Shown: positions 33,556 to 43,302, numbered from the stretch's first letter. The stretch is DNA of 64,000 nucleotides from Armatimonadota bacterium (GCA_030601885.1 JAUWAU010000007.1:182664-246663); one strand, 5' to 3'. Translations and numbers: made by a program. The notes: a model not told the origin generated them from the letters alone.

Positions 33556-34061
33556 TCCTCCGTCTCTGGCTCCATCTCTGGCTCCGTCTCTGACTCTGAC
33601 TCTGGCTCTGGCTCTGAGTCTGGCACTACGTCCACCGGCAGCTCTACGTGAACTTCAGGGGCGATGCGCAGCGTGACCAGATGTGCGCCGGTTCGGCGCA
33701 GTGGCTCAGGAAGCTCGATTTGGTGCCGGTCCATCTCGAGATCGCCTTGCTCCCCGACCGCCTCCGCGATGTCCTGGGCGGTCACGGCGCCGTGCAGTCG
33801 GCCATCCTCGCCCGCTTTACACACTATCCTCAGAGTGAGCTCCTTCAGCTTGTCCGCTGCCGCCTGCGCATCGAATGCGTGTTTCGCCTGGCGCCGCTCT
33901 ATGGCGCTTCTACGAAGCTCGAGGTCTTTGAGCGCGCCCTTGGTGGCGGCAGTGGCCAGCCTGCGTCCGAATAGGAAGTTGCGGGCGTAACCGCTGGAAA
34001 CATCGACCACGTCACCTTCGCGACCGAGTCGATCGACGTCGGCCGTCAGGATCACTCGCAT
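33552..34061 (-). CDS. rplI: 50S ribosomal protein bL9 with an acidic repeat tail
   Basis: 169 residues. The first ~145 follow standard bL9: MRVILTADVDRLGREGDVV, SSGYARNFLFGRRLA, a long connecting helix, and the C-domain DGRLHGAVTAQDIAEAV. The last ~22 residues are a Glu/Ser/Pro run (SEPEPESESETEPEMEPE) encoded by near-repeats of six bases, and the dnaB start overlaps its end. GGAGG precedes the ATG. Confidence 0.95.
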   Translation of the reverse strand: MRVILTADVDRLGREGDVVDVSSGYARNFLFGRRLATAATKGALKDLELRRSAIERRQAKHAFDAQAAADKLKELTLRIVCKAGEDGRLHGAVTAQDIAEAVGEQGDLEMDRHQIELPEPLRRTGAHLVTLRIAPEVHVELPVDVVPDSEPEPESESETEPEMEPETEE

Positions 34062-34153
34062 TAGTGTGCCTCCTCAGCAACCGGCGCACGTTGCCGCGCC
34101 GCGCGTTCGTGTCTTTTCCCGCAGTTGCGGCACTCGTGGGCCGGTCCCATCGC

Positions 34154-35668
34154 CTACCATTCGTAGCGCGAACCCAAGAACGGATCCACTTCGCCCAGAA
34201 CGTCGTCGAAGCCGAAGAGCCCGCTCAAGCCGCTGCCGAAGTCGTACGAGCCGGTGAAGTCCAGCCGCCACTGCTCGCCGCGCTCGTATGCCTCTGTCGT
34301 CAGGCCCCACGGCCCGGCGAAGTGCAGGTCCACAGCACCCCCGACATCGCCGGCGATCAGCCCGCCGCGAATGCGCACATCGTCCGAGACGCGCCGAGCG
34401 AACTGGAGGTTGATGTCGCTCGCACCGCCAAGATCGCGCATGCCGAGGATGATCTGCGACGGCGAGCCGCGTTTGCCGAAGAACACGTCGGTGTCGAGCT
34501 GCAGGTCGCCGGTGCTCGCACCCAAGGTCAGTTCGGCACGCGGGTCCACGACGATCTTCCTGAGTGGTCTCACGGGGCGCTGAAAGCGGTCCTCGAACCT
34601 GGTGGCGATCCGCTGAGCACTTGCCGCCGCCTCCTTGCCAGTGATAACTGCCTCAGCGAGGTCTTCGGAGATGTCCAGCCCGCGCACTGTCAGCTCGCGA
34701 GCGTTGGCCAAGATCTCATCCACGTCCTTGAGCATCTCGGCGTCCGTTAGCCGCTCCCTCATGTATTCCGCCGTCGCCTCGATATCGGTACTGATGCGCC
34801 GCATGGAGGCCATGGTGAGTTGGGCATCGCGGACCAAGTCCGAATCCACCACGCTGTGCCGGAACTCTTCGGAGGCAGCCTGCAGATTCTCGGTCATGGC
34901 GCGTACGTTCGCGATAGCGCTCCGGATGTCGTCCTCTGAGATGGCGGCGAGGAGCTGCCGCCCCTCCTCGGCCGTGCGGTCCAGCTTCTCAATGACGCCC
35001 TCGATGTCGGCCTCAGCAAGCTTCGTGCGCAGCGTGGCGGCGGCTCTGGCGAGGTCATTCAGGATGCGGTCGATGCGTCCCTCCGCGAGCTGCGCCCTCA
35101 CGTCCGCCGTCAGGCCGCGCAGCTCGCCTACGGTGTATCTGATATCCTCCAGCATCTGCGGATCGGCAGCGACGTCGCCGACGCTAACGATGACGTCGTT
35201 GAGCGTGCGGACCAATTGCGAGCTCTCCGAGATCAGTTGTGACACTCCCGGGCTCGTCTCGCCGGCCACTGGCTCGCCCGGCGGCAGCAGCTCCCTGGGC
35301 ACTGACGGCGTTCTGATGACGTTGATGAACTTCTCTCCGAGAATGCCGCCGGCCTCAATGCGGAATCTGTCCCTCTTGTACAACTGCACGCCGCCGGCGC
35401 GCTCGGGGCGCTGGATGTACATGTGTACCGCCGCCGGGCGAGCGGGAAAGTCAGGGATTTCTTCCAGCCGGATCGCCGTCACGCGGCCGATCGTCACGCC
35501 GGCCAGACGCACGGAGGTGCCTGGTGTAATGCCCTGGGAGTCCTCGAAGTACGCGATCATCTCATACGCGCCCCACACCCCCCAGTAGTCGCTCAGGAAG
35601 GCCGCTCCCAGGATGAGCATCGCCACGCCCAGTATGACCACGATTCCAACTTTTGTGTCGGCAGACAC
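34154..35668 (-). CDS. mlaD: MlaD/MCE-family protein with a C-terminal outer-membrane-like region
   Basis: 504 residues from the GTG at 35668, preceded by GGGAGGGAG. One N-terminal helix (VGIVVILGVAMLILGAAFL) anchors it in the inner membrane. The MCE domain is SQGITPGTSVRLAGVTIGRV...FRIEAGGILGEKFINV. A long amphipathic helical stretch (~150-370) contains repeated tether-like helices. The last ~110 residues alternate in beta-strand fashion and end in an aromatic residue (LGSRYEW), as outer-membrane barrel proteins do. Enterobacterial MlaD is ~180 residues, so this is the long form described in diderm Firmicutes, thought to bridge both membranes. MlaF and MlaE genes lie upstream. Confidence 0.8.
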   Translation of the reverse strand: MSADTKVGIVVILGVAMLILGAAFLSDYWGVWGAYEMIAYFEDSQGITPGTSVRLAGVTIGRVTAIRLEEIPDFPARPAAVHMYIQRPERAGGVQLYKRDRFRIEAGGILGEKFINVIRTPSVPRELLPPGEPVAGETSPGVSQLISESSQLVRTLNDVIVSVGDVAADPQMLEDIRYTVGELRGLTADVRAQLAEGRIDRILNDLARAAATLRTKLAEADIEGVIEKLDRTAEEGRQLLAAISEDDIRSAIANVRAMTENLQAASEEFRHSVVDSDLVRDAQLTMASMRRISTDIEATAEYMRERLTDAEMLKDVDEILANARELTVRGLDISEDLAEAVITGKEAAASAQRIATRFEDRFQRPVRPLRKIVVDPRAELTLGASTGDLQLDTDVFFGKRGSPSQIILGMRDLGGASDINLQFARRVSDDVRIRGGLIAGDVGGAVDLHFAGPWGLTTEAYERGEQWRLDFTGSYDFGSGLSGLFGFDDVLGEVDPFLGSRYEW

Positions 35669-35774
35669 CGAGGCTCCCTCCCGTCCGTGGCGCGCTGGCA
35701 GCCAGCATGTGATGACGGCACGCTCATCGCAAACCAACGCGGCCCCGGCGCCCCACGCTGCGCTCCACCACGCG

Positions 35775-36554
35775 TCACCCGGTGAGCGGGCCCGCCGCCG
35801 ATCCGCTTATGAATTGCTGAACGAAGCCGTCGTCGGAGCGCCGAAGGCTCTCCGGGGCCCCCTCTGCGATGATGCTGCCTTCGTGCAGCATCACGGCTCG
35901 GTCGGCTATACCAAATACGTGCTTGACGTCGTGAGAAACAATGATCGACGTCACATCGAGCTCGTCACGCAGGCGCACGATGAGCTCATCGATGACACCG
36001 GCCATGATCGGGTCCAATCCGCTCGAGGGCTCGTCGTACAGCATGATGGAGGGCTCAAGCGCCAGGGCCCGGGCTATGCCGACACGCTTGCGCTCGCCGC
36101 CGCTCAGGTCGGCCGGCATCATGCTCTCCCTGCCGCTCATGCCGACGGTGGCCAGTTTCTCGGACACGACGGCGTGGATCTCGTCATCGGAAAGCCTCGT
36201 GTGGTGCCGGAGTGCAAAGGCAACGTTGTCGCCCACACTGAGCGAGTCGAACAGCGCCGAGTACTGAAAGGACATCCCCATCTTTCGACGCACGCCGCCA
36301 AGCTCCCTCTCCGACAGGTGGCCGATCGCTTGCCCATCAATAAGCACGTCCCCCGATGTTGGCCGCACGAGCCCGATGATGTGCCGGAGCAGCGTGGTCT
36401 TGCCGCTGCCGGACATGCCCATCACCGCGAATATCTCCCGCTCAGCCACGTGAAAGCGTATATCACGGAGTATCGCCCGGCCGTCAATCACATAGCTCAG
36501 GTCACGGGCTTCAACCCGGGAGATTGGATCGCTCTCACCAGCACGCACTGACAT
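35775..36554 (-). CDS. mlaF: Mla-type ABC transporter ATPase
   Basis: 259 residues. Walker A GMSGSGKTT, the Q-loop in MGMSFQYSALFDSLSV, signature LSGGERKRVGIARAL, Walker B IMLYDEPSSGLDP and switch His (IIVSHDVKHV) match the MlaF/MKL subfamily that partners MlaE permeases in lipid transport. The ATG at 36554 (MSVRAGES) is chosen over the in-frame start at 36632. Confidence 0.92.
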   Translation of the reverse strand: MSVRAGESDPISRVEARDLSYVIDGRAILRDIRFHVAEREIFAVMGMSGSGKTTLLRHIIGLVRPTSGDVLIDGQAIGHLSERELGGVRRKMGMSFQYSALFDSLSVGDNVAFALRHHTRLSDDEIHAVVSEKLATVGMSGRESMMPADLSGGERKRVGIARALALEPSIMLYDEPSSGLDPIMAGVIDELIVRLRDELDVTSIIVSHDVKHVFGIADRAVMLHEGSIIAEGAPESLRRSDDGFVQQFISGSAAGPLTG

Positions 36555-36688
36555 CGTATCGGGACCAACTCTCTCGCGCTGAGCAGGCCAACGCTGCCCA
36601 CAGCAGTTATAGGAGCGGCGCGGTGGGCCCATTATGGGTTCCGTCCGGTGAGACGCTGGCCTCAGACCGCCGGTGATGTGTCAGCAAA

Positions 36689-37474
36689 CTAGAAGGGATA
36701 CAGCGCCAAAGTCAAGAAGAAGTTGGTGATGTAGATAAGGATAATGCAGACGACCACGGCCTTGGTGACGCATCGGCCCAGCCCGGCGGCGCCACGTTCG
36801 CAGCGCAGGCCGTAATGGCAGCTCACGGTGGCGATTATCGCACCAAACACCACGGTCTTGATGAGGCCGCGGGCAAGCACCCAGAAGGGGATGTTCGCCG
36901 AGATGGCCGCGAAGAACGATTGCGGATCGATGTGCGCCCTGTGCCATGCCACGGCCAGCCCCCCCAACAGCCCCGTGTAATCGCTGAAGATCGTGAGTAT
37001 CGGAAGCACCAACACCAAGGCCAGCAGGCGCGGCGCGACCAGATGCTTCACCGGATCCACGGCCAGAGCGCGCAAGGCGTCCACTTGCTCCGTAATCGTC
37101 ATAGAGCCGATCTCCGCCGTCATGGCCGATCCGGCCCTCGCGGCCACCACGATGGCCGTGAGGACCGGAGCCAACTCACGGAAAATGGCCTCACCCAATA
37201 GCACCCCGACGAAGCCGCCCTGGAAATAGCGCAGCGACTGCCCGACGATGTAGTACGACATGACCATGCTGCTGAAGACGATGGTGACGGTAGCAATGAG
37301 CAGGGAGCTGACGCCCCCATCGGCCATCTCGTGCAGCGTCTCTCTCAGTCCGGCTCGGCCGCTTACTATATATCGACATGCCGCGAAAAACAGCCGGCTT
37401 GTCTGTCCCACGAATGAGAGTAGCCCGAGGGCCTGCCGTCCCACGGTGCCAATGATCCACATGATGGTGTTCAC
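36689..37474 (-). CDS. mlaE: MlaE-type permease
   Basis: ~261 residues with five or six membrane helices. It belongs to the MlaE (DUF140) family: GGFVGVLLGEAIFRELAPVL, IVVAARAGSAMTAEIGSM, EQVDALRALAVDP and PRLLALVLVLPILT are its signature segments. With MlaF and the MCE protein it forms an inner-membrane lipid transporter. The start may be the GTG at 37474 or the ATG at 37462. Confidence 0.92.
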   Translation of the reverse strand: MNTIMWIIGTVGRQALGLLSFVGQTSRLFFAACRYIVSGRAGLRETLHEMADGGVSSLLIATVTIVFSSMVMSYYIVGQSLRYFQGGFVGVLLGEAIFRELAPVLTAIVVAARAGSAMTAEIGSMTITEQVDALRALAVDPVKHLVAPRLLALVLVLPILTIFSDYTGLLGGLAVAWHRAHIDPQSFFAAISANIPFWVLARGLIKTVVFGAIIATVSCHYGLRCERGAAGLGRCVTKAVVVCIILIYITNFFLTLALYPF

Positions 37475-37654
37475 GCCCGCTCGCCGACTCCTGGCCGATG
37501 GCCGTTGGGGCAATTATAGGCGGGGGATGGAGCGGTGTCAAACTTGTCGCTGAGAGAGGCATAAGGCGAGAACAGGAACGACAAAAACAGTCTGCAGAAG
37601 ACGTGGAGTACAAGCGCTTCGCGATGAATCGGTGAAGACAGGTGTCCGCCTACC

Positions 37655-38065
37655 TCACTGGCGTGCCATGCTGGGGAACACGTACCACTCCTCCCCCCCT
37701 CGCTCTTCCCGGCGGCAAACCTCATCGCCGACGAGGCACTCGAGGGCGGCGCGCGCGTGCTGCTCCGGCACGCGCAGGCCGCTTACGATGCGGGTGAACG
37801 GAACCTCGCCGCCGAAAGCACGTGCGAGTCTGATGATTCGCACGGCCAAGATCTCCGGATGGGGAGAGCGGAATGGCTGCAGCACCGTCCGCGCACCGGC
37901 TACGAGAGCGGCTCCCCCGGCGACAGACAGGGCGAGTCCGATCACCGGACGCAGCCGATGCGCTTCATCCGCGCCGGCGATGATGCATCCGACTCCGCAC
38001 ACGACCAGCCCGAGGCCAATGGCCAACGCTATGCCGGCAGAGAAGTAGTAGCCAAACATGCGCAT
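37655..38065 (-). CDS. Small membrane protein with a helical C-domain
   Basis: 136 residues. Two N-terminal membrane helices (FGYYFSAGIALAIGLGLVVCG; GLALSVAGGAALVAGA) are followed by a ~75-residue soluble part (ILAVRIIRLARAFGGEVPFT, LECLVGDEVCRREE). The second part looks like a winged-helix or similar alpha/beta module, but I cannot assign a family. The ATG at 38065 follows GGGGGCGG; the frame extends to a TTG at 38107. It lies between the TPR protein and mlaE. Confidence 0.5.
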   Translation of the reverse strand: MRMFGYYFSAGIALAIGLGLVVCGVGCIIAGADEAHRLRPVIGLALSVAGGAALVAGARTVLQPFRSPHPEILAVRIIRLARAFGGEVPFTRIVSGLRVPEQHARAALECLVGDEVCRREERGGEEWYVFPSMARQ

Positions 38066-38262
38066 CGGCACCGCCCCCGACAGCCTCTCGCCAGTCACCT
38101 TAGCCAATATGCACGCAGAGGATCGGTGCAGCCCTTCGGGTCAACGCCGCATCGTTGGGAACACTGCGGACGCAACTCTCGCAATCACGCGCCGCCGCAA
38201 GCTGCTATCAGGGAGTTGCCGGCACTGGGCGCCTGCTAAGTGCCGGGCCGCATCCGTCATCA

Positions 38263-39312
38263 TCAGTGTCCGCCGTGGGGTGCACCCAGACCATGCTCCG
38301 CACCGTGGAGCTCCAAATGCCGCTCGCGGAGACGCTGCAATTGCTCCCTCTTCAGGCGCTCCTGCCGCTCCCGCAGCGTCTCCTCGATCCCCAGCTCCGC
38401 CTTGAGCTGTCTGACCTTACGCCCCGCTCCGCTGTCCAGAGCGTACGTGGCCCGGAGGAGGTCCCACTGGTCGAGCGCGTTCTGCATATCTCCCATACGC
38501 TCGTAGATGGTGGCGAGAAGCCGTCTCCCGATGTGGTCATCGGGCTCCATCGCCAAGTGATGCTTCACCGCCGCCTCGGCGCCATGGAAGTCCCCCTGCT
38601 CCAGCAGGCGCCACGACGCCAGATAACGCTCACGGATGGTCAGCGTGGCGCCGATCGCCGTCCCGTCCCTCGGGTAGCGCTTCAGGCAGTAGTCATACCA
38701 GTCCAGGGCTTTGTCAATGTCTGGCAGCTTCTCGTAGGCATGCGCGATGAGCCTCTCGATGTACGCGGGGTGCTCGAACTCCGTCGCGGCACGCAGCCAC
38801 TTGGCCGCGTTTTCAAAGTCGTCCATTTTGTCGAAGTAGCTCCAACCCAGCTCCCAATACAGGTCATAGATGTGGGGATTCCACGCGATGCCCTCTTTGA
38901 GGTAAGCGACGCCCGCCTCCAGGTACATGTCTTGGCGATCGATGTCCGTGGTCTCCACGGTCATGTTGTACATCACGTGCCAGCCAAGAATCCGCCAAGC
39001 TTCGACGAAGTGTGGATCCAGCCATGTGACCGTTCGCATGACGGGCAGGCAGTCGTGCCACTTCTCGCTGTGCCAGTAGCTTTCCATCTTCAGCCACAGC
39101 AAGTTCGCCGCCGGACCGCGAAAGCCGCCGAGGATAGCGCCGGCGATCACGCCGGTAACGGCGGTGGGGCTGAACTGCATGATTTTCTCTATCGGCGCGG
39201 GCGGATTGTACTGTCGTACCATCCGCTGGAATCTGATGCGCTCGTGCAGGGAGTTGGCTCCGACGAGCCCGGTGATAACGATCAGGACGCCGATAATCCT
39301 GTGTGTGCGCAT
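38263..39312 (-). CDS. Membrane-anchored TPR protein
   Basis: 349 residues. An N-terminal signal anchor (IIGVLIVITGLVGANSL) is followed by tetratricopeptide-like helical pairs (LDPHFVEAWRILGWHVMYN, NPHIYDLYWELGWSYFDK, DKALDWYDYCLKRYP, HIGRRLLATIYERMGD) and a charged coiled C-terminus rich in Arg/Glu/Leu. Proteins of this kind often accompany ABC-2 exporters, and the permease gene lies immediately upstream. A scaffold role is inferred. Confidence 0.7.
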   Translation of the reverse strand: MRTHRIIGVLIVITGLVGANSLHERIRFQRMVRQYNPPAPIEKIMQFSPTAVTGVIAGAILGGFRGPAANLLWLKMESYWHSEKWHDCLPVMRTVTWLDPHFVEAWRILGWHVMYNMTVETTDIDRQDMYLEAGVAYLKEGIAWNPHIYDLYWELGWSYFDKMDDFENAAKWLRAATEFEHPAYIERLIAHAYEKLPDIDKALDWYDYCLKRYPRDGTAIGATLTIRERYLASWRLLEQGDFHGAEAAVKHHLAMEPDDHIGRRLLATIYERMGDMQNALDQWDLLRATYALDSGAGRKVRQLKAELGIEETLRERQERLKREQLQRLRERHLELHGAEHGLGAPHGGH

Positions 39313-39391
39313 GGTCCGCGACTCCGTTGCAAGTATGGCGCGGCATCACCCGAGGCGCTCACGCCAACCCCGGCGCGCCGGTGCCGTTCCC

Positions 39392-40180
39392 TCACACCTC
39401 GCGCTCACTGAAGAACAGCCAACCCAGGGTAACCATGACACCGGCGTACAACAGCCCGAGCCCGATGGTGCCGCTCACTATGGACCATTCGAGCGGGTCG
39501 CCCACAATGATGGGCTCACGCACATCGAAGTCCTCAAAGTGGGGCAGCACCACGTAGAGCACCTTAATCATGCCGCGGGCCAGCGGGCTCTCGTAGTACT
39601 CCGGCGTCGCCAAGTGTTTGAGCGAGGCACTTACGTGCCCGGCGAAGTACACGAAGAAGGCGAAGACCGAGGTGAATATCCAACTGGCGATCGTGGACAT
39701 CATCACCGTTATGGACAGCAGGACGAGCATTTCGCAGGCCAGCAACACGACGGCGTAAGCCAGATTCGAGTACAGATTCGGAACTGCTTCGAACGTGGCT
39801 CGTTTCAGGAACATCACCAGCACGAAGACGCCGCCCATGATGAGCACATTGATGCCAACGGTGGCGAAGGCGCCGAGAAACTTGCCCAGCAGGAAGTGCC
39901 AGCGCGTCACCGGCTTTGACAGCAGCACATACGCCGTCTTCGTCTCGACCTCGGTCGGGATGAGCACAGCCCCGATGAACACGGCCATGAGCATGCCGAA
40001 GAAGCGAATGAACCCCAGGCCGGTGTCCAGCATCATCTTCAGCTCGGCGCCGGGAGCCCACTGGCTGAACATGGATGAAGCACCAATCATCACGATGGAG
40101 AAGAGCAGGATGACGTTCAGGAACCGCCGGCGCATCGCTTCCCGCACGGTCTGTTCAGCCAAGTGTAGAACAATCCTCAT
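39392..40180 (-). CDS. ABC-2 type transporter permease
   Basis: 262 residues with about six membrane helices, including LNVILLFSIVMIGASSMF, FIRFFGMLMAVFIGAVLIP and LGLLYAGVMVTLGWLFF. ETKTAYVLLSKPVTRWHFLLGKFLG is typical of ABC-2 permeases of the NosY/CcmB-like kind. Its start overlaps the stop of the ATPase gene by four bases, so the two form one transporter. Substrate unknown. Confidence 0.85.
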   Translation of the reverse strand: MRIVLHLAEQTVREAMRRRFLNVILLFSIVMIGASSMFSQWAPGAELKMMLDTGLGFIRFFGMLMAVFIGAVLIPTEVETKTAYVLLSKPVTRWHFLLGKFLGAFATVGINVLIMGGVFVLVMFLKRATFEAVPNLYSNLAYAVVLLACEMLVLLSITVMMSTIASWIFTSVFAFFVYFAGHVSASLKHLATPEYYESPLARGMIKVLYVVLPHFEDFDVREPIIVGDPLEWSIVSGTIGLGLLYAGVMVTLGWLFFSEREV

Positions 40181-41106
40181 TCCCGGCCCCCCCGAATCGT
40201 TTCGATGAAGATGTCCTCCAGCGTTCGTCGTCTCCTGCTGAGGCTCACCACTTCGCCGCCGTTCTCGGAGATCTGCCGGGCGATTGCGACGGCCTTGTCC
40301 TGGTCGCTCGCCACCGCCTGGAGAAGGCCGTCGCCGGTTTCAATGCTGTCTGCGAGCTCGCGGATGGCCTGCTCACCCTCGTTGTCAACCTCGCGCGCTT
40401 CGACCATGTAGTCTTCGCCCGGCTCCACCAGGTCTTGCACTGCTCCCTGCCTGACCGTGCGCCCCTCGTTCAAAATGGTAACGTTGTCGCAAATGCGCTC
40501 GATCTCCCCAAGCAGATGCGAGCAGAGAAACACCGTCTTCCCGCGGTCGCGCAGACGGAACATGATCTCGCGGATCTGCATAGCGCCGATGGGGTCCAGG
40601 CCGGCCGTCGGCTCATCGAGCAGAACCACATCCGGGTCGTTGATGAGAGCTTGTGCGACGCCAACGCGCTGGATCATTCCCTTGGAATACTCGCGAATGC
40701 GCCGACGACGCTCAGGCCCGGCCATGCCCACCATTTCCAGCAGCTCGTCGGAGCGCTTGCGGAGCTCTGCCCCCGAGAGCCCGAAGAGTCCGCCGTAGAA
40801 GCTCAGCAGCTCATCGGCGTTCAGGTGATCGTAAAAGTACGGCCCGTCGGGAAGGAAGCCCACCCGTTGCCGAGACGCCGGGTCGCGAACGTCCCGGCCC
40901 AGTAGCGTCATCGTCCCTCTGGTGGGGAAGATGAGGCCCAGAAGCAGTTTCAGGGTCGTGGTCTTTCCGGAGCCATTGGGGCCGACGAGGCCATACACCT
41001 GCCCCATCTTCACATCGAGGGTGAGATCCTCGACGCCGACAACTGGCTTCCGGAGAAGGCTCCCATAGTACTTCGTGAGGCCCTCCGTCTTGATCGCTGA
41101 AGCCAT
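40177..41106 (-). CDS. ABC transporter ATP-binding protein
   Basis: 309 residues. Walker A GPNGSGKTTT, signature YSKGMIQRVGVAQAL, Walker B VVLLDEPTAGLDP and switch FLCSHLLGEI are complete. A ~90-residue C-terminal domain (VEAREVDNEGEQAI...LEDIFIETI) resembles the regulatory extension of CcmA/NatA-like ATPases. First gene of the leftward cluster that runs to the Mla genes. Confidence 0.92.
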   Translation of the reverse strand: MASAIKTEGLTKYYGSLLRKPVVGVEDLTLDVKMGQVYGLVGPNGSGKTTTLKLLLGLIFPTRGTMTLLGRDVRDPASRQRVGFLPDGPYFYDHLNADELLSFYGGLFGLSGAELRKRSDELLEMVGMAGPERRRRIREYSKGMIQRVGVAQALINDPDVVLLDEPTAGLDPIGAMQIREIMFRLRDRGKTVFLCSHLLGEIERICDNVTILNEGRTVRQGAVQDLVEPGEDYMVEAREVDNEGEQAIRELADSIETGDGLLQAVASDQDKAVAIARQISENGGEVVSLSRRRRTLEDIFIETIRGGRE

Positions 41107-41377
41107 GCAGACATTCCCCCGGAGCTCTGGGTCGCCGTGCGCGCGCGCCGCAGAGAGTCGCTGAGCGAGTATCGGCGCCCAGCAACCCGCGAGGCTTTCA
41201 CCGGCGGCTGCGTTCTGCCGAATGTGTCAACACCGGCGCCTGCGGAGAAAGTTCCGGCAGGCGGGGCCGCACGGAGGCTCGAAGTCGGCCACGCCGCCGC
41301 CTTTCCAACGGCAAGCCCCATTGACACCTCCCCGGTGATACGCTAATATCGAGATCGATGCGGTGGAGAGTGCACAC

Positions 41378-42625
41378 GTGACCGCCGAAATCGTCTCTGT
41401 GGGCACCGAACTGCTCCTGGGACAGATCACTGATACAAATGCGACCTTCATAAGCGAGAAGCTGGCCGAGCGCGGCGTGAACGTGTACTTCCGCCAGACG
41501 GTCGGGGACAACCTTGAGCGTCTGTGCGCCACGCTTCGGCTGGCCGGTTCTCGCGCCGATGCTGTCATCATCACAGGCGGCCTCGGGCCAACCGACGACG
41601 ACATCACCCGCGAAGCCCTCGCGGGGATCGTCGGCGTCGAGCTCAAGCAGGACCCTCAAGCGGCAGCGTCGATTAAGGCCTTCCTCAAAGCCCGCGGCCG
41701 GTCGGTCAACGCGGCGACCCTCCGCCAAGCACGTGTCCCCGAGGGGGGCACGATTGCCCCGAATCGCCATGGCACCGCGCCGGGGATCATCGTGGAGCAC
41801 GATGGGAGCGAGTTCATCGCCCTCCCCGGCGTTCCCTCGGAGATGCATGCCATGCTGGAGGATTGCGTGCTTCCGCACCTGGAAGCGCGTGGCGGCGGGC
41901 CTGGGCCCATTATCAAGTCACGGATCCTTCACCTGAGCGGCGTGGGCGAGTCGGCCCTTGGGGAGATGATCGGCGACATACTCCAAGGACAATCTGATCC
42001 CACTATAGCGCCGTATGCTGCTCTGGGCGGAGTGCAACTGCGGATCACGACGAAGGCCGCGTCGGACGAGGATGCAAGCACCAAGATCGCGCGGGTCGAG
42101 CAGCAGCTCCGTGCGCGCCTGGGCTCTCTCGTCTTCGGCACGGATGATGAGACGCTCGAAGCCGTTGTCGGCACGATGCTGGCACAGCGCCGCCTCACCA
42201 TTACCACGGCGGAGTCCTGTACCGGTGGGCTCATCGCCAATCGCCTAACCGACATTTCCGGCAGTTCCGCGTACTTTGTCGGCGGCGTCGTGACGTACAG
42301 CAACCAAGAGAAAGCGCGCCTGCTGGGGGTTGCGCCGGAGCTTATGGAGCAGCACGGCAGCGTCAGTGAAGTGGTGGCCAAGGCCATGGCCGTCGGAGCC
42401 AGAGAGCGCTCCGGTGCTGACATGGCGGCGGCGGCCACCGGCATCGCCGGTCCGACGGGCGGAACGCCCCAGAAACCCGTTGGCCTCGTGTGGATAGCGC
42501 TGGCCACTCAGGAGAGCGTCATCTGCCAGGAACACCGTTTTCACGGGGCACGGGATCAGATCAAGTGGCGCACCTCTCAGGCAGCGTTGAACATGGTGCG
42601 CCTACGCCTTCTCGGCGAGCTTTGA
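41378..42625 (+). CDS. cinA: CinA-like competence/damage-inducible protein
   Basis: 415 residues. The N-domain is a MoaB/MogA-like COG1058 fold (IVSVGTELLLGQITDTNA, ITGGLGPTDDDITRE), a nucleotide pyrophosphatase region. The C-domain is the NMN deamidase PncC type (TTAESCTGGLIANRLT, GGVVTYSNQEKARLLGV, ATGIAGPTGGTPQKPVG). It recycles NMN to NaMN and is often linked to recA, as here. GTG at 41378 with GGAGAG seven bases upstream is preferred over the in-frame start at 41363. Confidence 0.94.
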   Translation: MTAEIVSVGTELLLGQITDTNATFISEKLAERGVNVYFRQTVGDNLERLCATLRLAGSRADAVIITGGLGPTDDDITREALAGIVGVELKQDPQAAASIKAFLKARGRSVNAATLRQARVPEGGTIAPNRHGTAPGIIVEHDGSEFIALPGVPSEMHAMLEDCVLPHLEARGGGPGPIIKSRILHLSGVGESALGEMIGDILQGQSDPTIAPYAALGGVQLRITTKAASDEDASTKIARVEQQLRARLGSLVFGTDDETLEAVVGTMLAQRRLTITTAESCTGGLIANRLTDISGSSAYFVGGVVTYSNQEKARLLGVAPELMEQHGSVSEVVAKAMAVGARERSGADMAAAATGIAGPTGGTPQKPVGLVWIALATQESVICQEHRFHGARDQIKWRTSQAALNMVRLRLLGEL

Positions 42626-42693
42626 GTCGTCGCCTCACCGAAAACGACTCGCTGTATGACCGTGAATGCCCTGGTGGTGGGCGGGATCGCCCG

Positions 42694-43257
42694 ATGCTGC
42701 GCAGCTTCGTCGCTCTCGGCATTGGCCCAGACGTGCGCCGCCGGTTGGCGGCCGCACAGCAGGAACTCAACGCCGCAAAGGCCAGTGTCAAGTGGGTGCC
42801 GGCCGCGAATCTACATTTGACTGTGAAGTTTCTGGGCGACATTGCCGAGGACCGCGTCCCGAGCATCATGGGCGCCCTGGCAGCGGCTGCCCAGGACATA
42901 CAACCGTTTGATATGCGCGTCCGCGGCTTGGGCGCCTTCCCCAACTTGCGCCGACCCCGCGTGGTATGGGCGGGAGTGGACGAGGGCGGCGAACAGGCAA
43001 CGCAGCTCGCCCAGGCGGTGGAACGTGAGTTCGTCTCTGTGGGCTTGGAACGGGAGAAGCGGCACTTCTCCGCTCATATCACTCTCGGACGCGTCAGATC
43101 CGCCGCCGGAGTCAGCGCGCTGGCGGCGCTCATCGAAAAGCAAGCCGGCACGGACTTCGGGACCGTGCAGGTACAGGGTATAGTCTTGATGAAAAGCGAA
43201 TTACGACCTAGTGGAGCGATTTACTCCGTGCTGGATGAGCTGCCACTGGGCCGATAG
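42694..43257 (+). CDS. thpR: RNA 2',3'-cyclic phosphodiesterase (2'-5' RNA ligase family)
   Basis: 187 residues. The two HxTx motifs, HLTVKFLG and HITLGRV, define the 2H phosphoesterase/LigT-ThpR family. The N-terminus RSFVALGIGPDVRRRL and the C-terminal GIVLMKSELRPSGAIYSVL are standard. It opens 2',3'-cyclic phosphates on RNA, and its biological role is unclear. The cinA-thpR-recA order is common in several Terrabacteria. ATG at 42694 chosen. Confidence 0.92.
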   Translation: MLRSFVALGIGPDVRRRLAAAQQELNAAKASVKWVPAANLHLTVKFLGDIAEDRVPSIMGALAAAAQDIQPFDMRVRGLGAFPNLRRPRVVWAGVDEGGEQATQLAQAVEREFVSVGLEREKRHFSAHITLGRVRSAAGVSALAALIEKQAGTDFGTVQVQGIVLMKSELRPSGAIYSVLDELPLGR

Positions 43258-43302
43258 GGCAGAAAGGGGCGACGCCAGTTGCGTTCTAAGCGAGAGCAAC
43301 CC

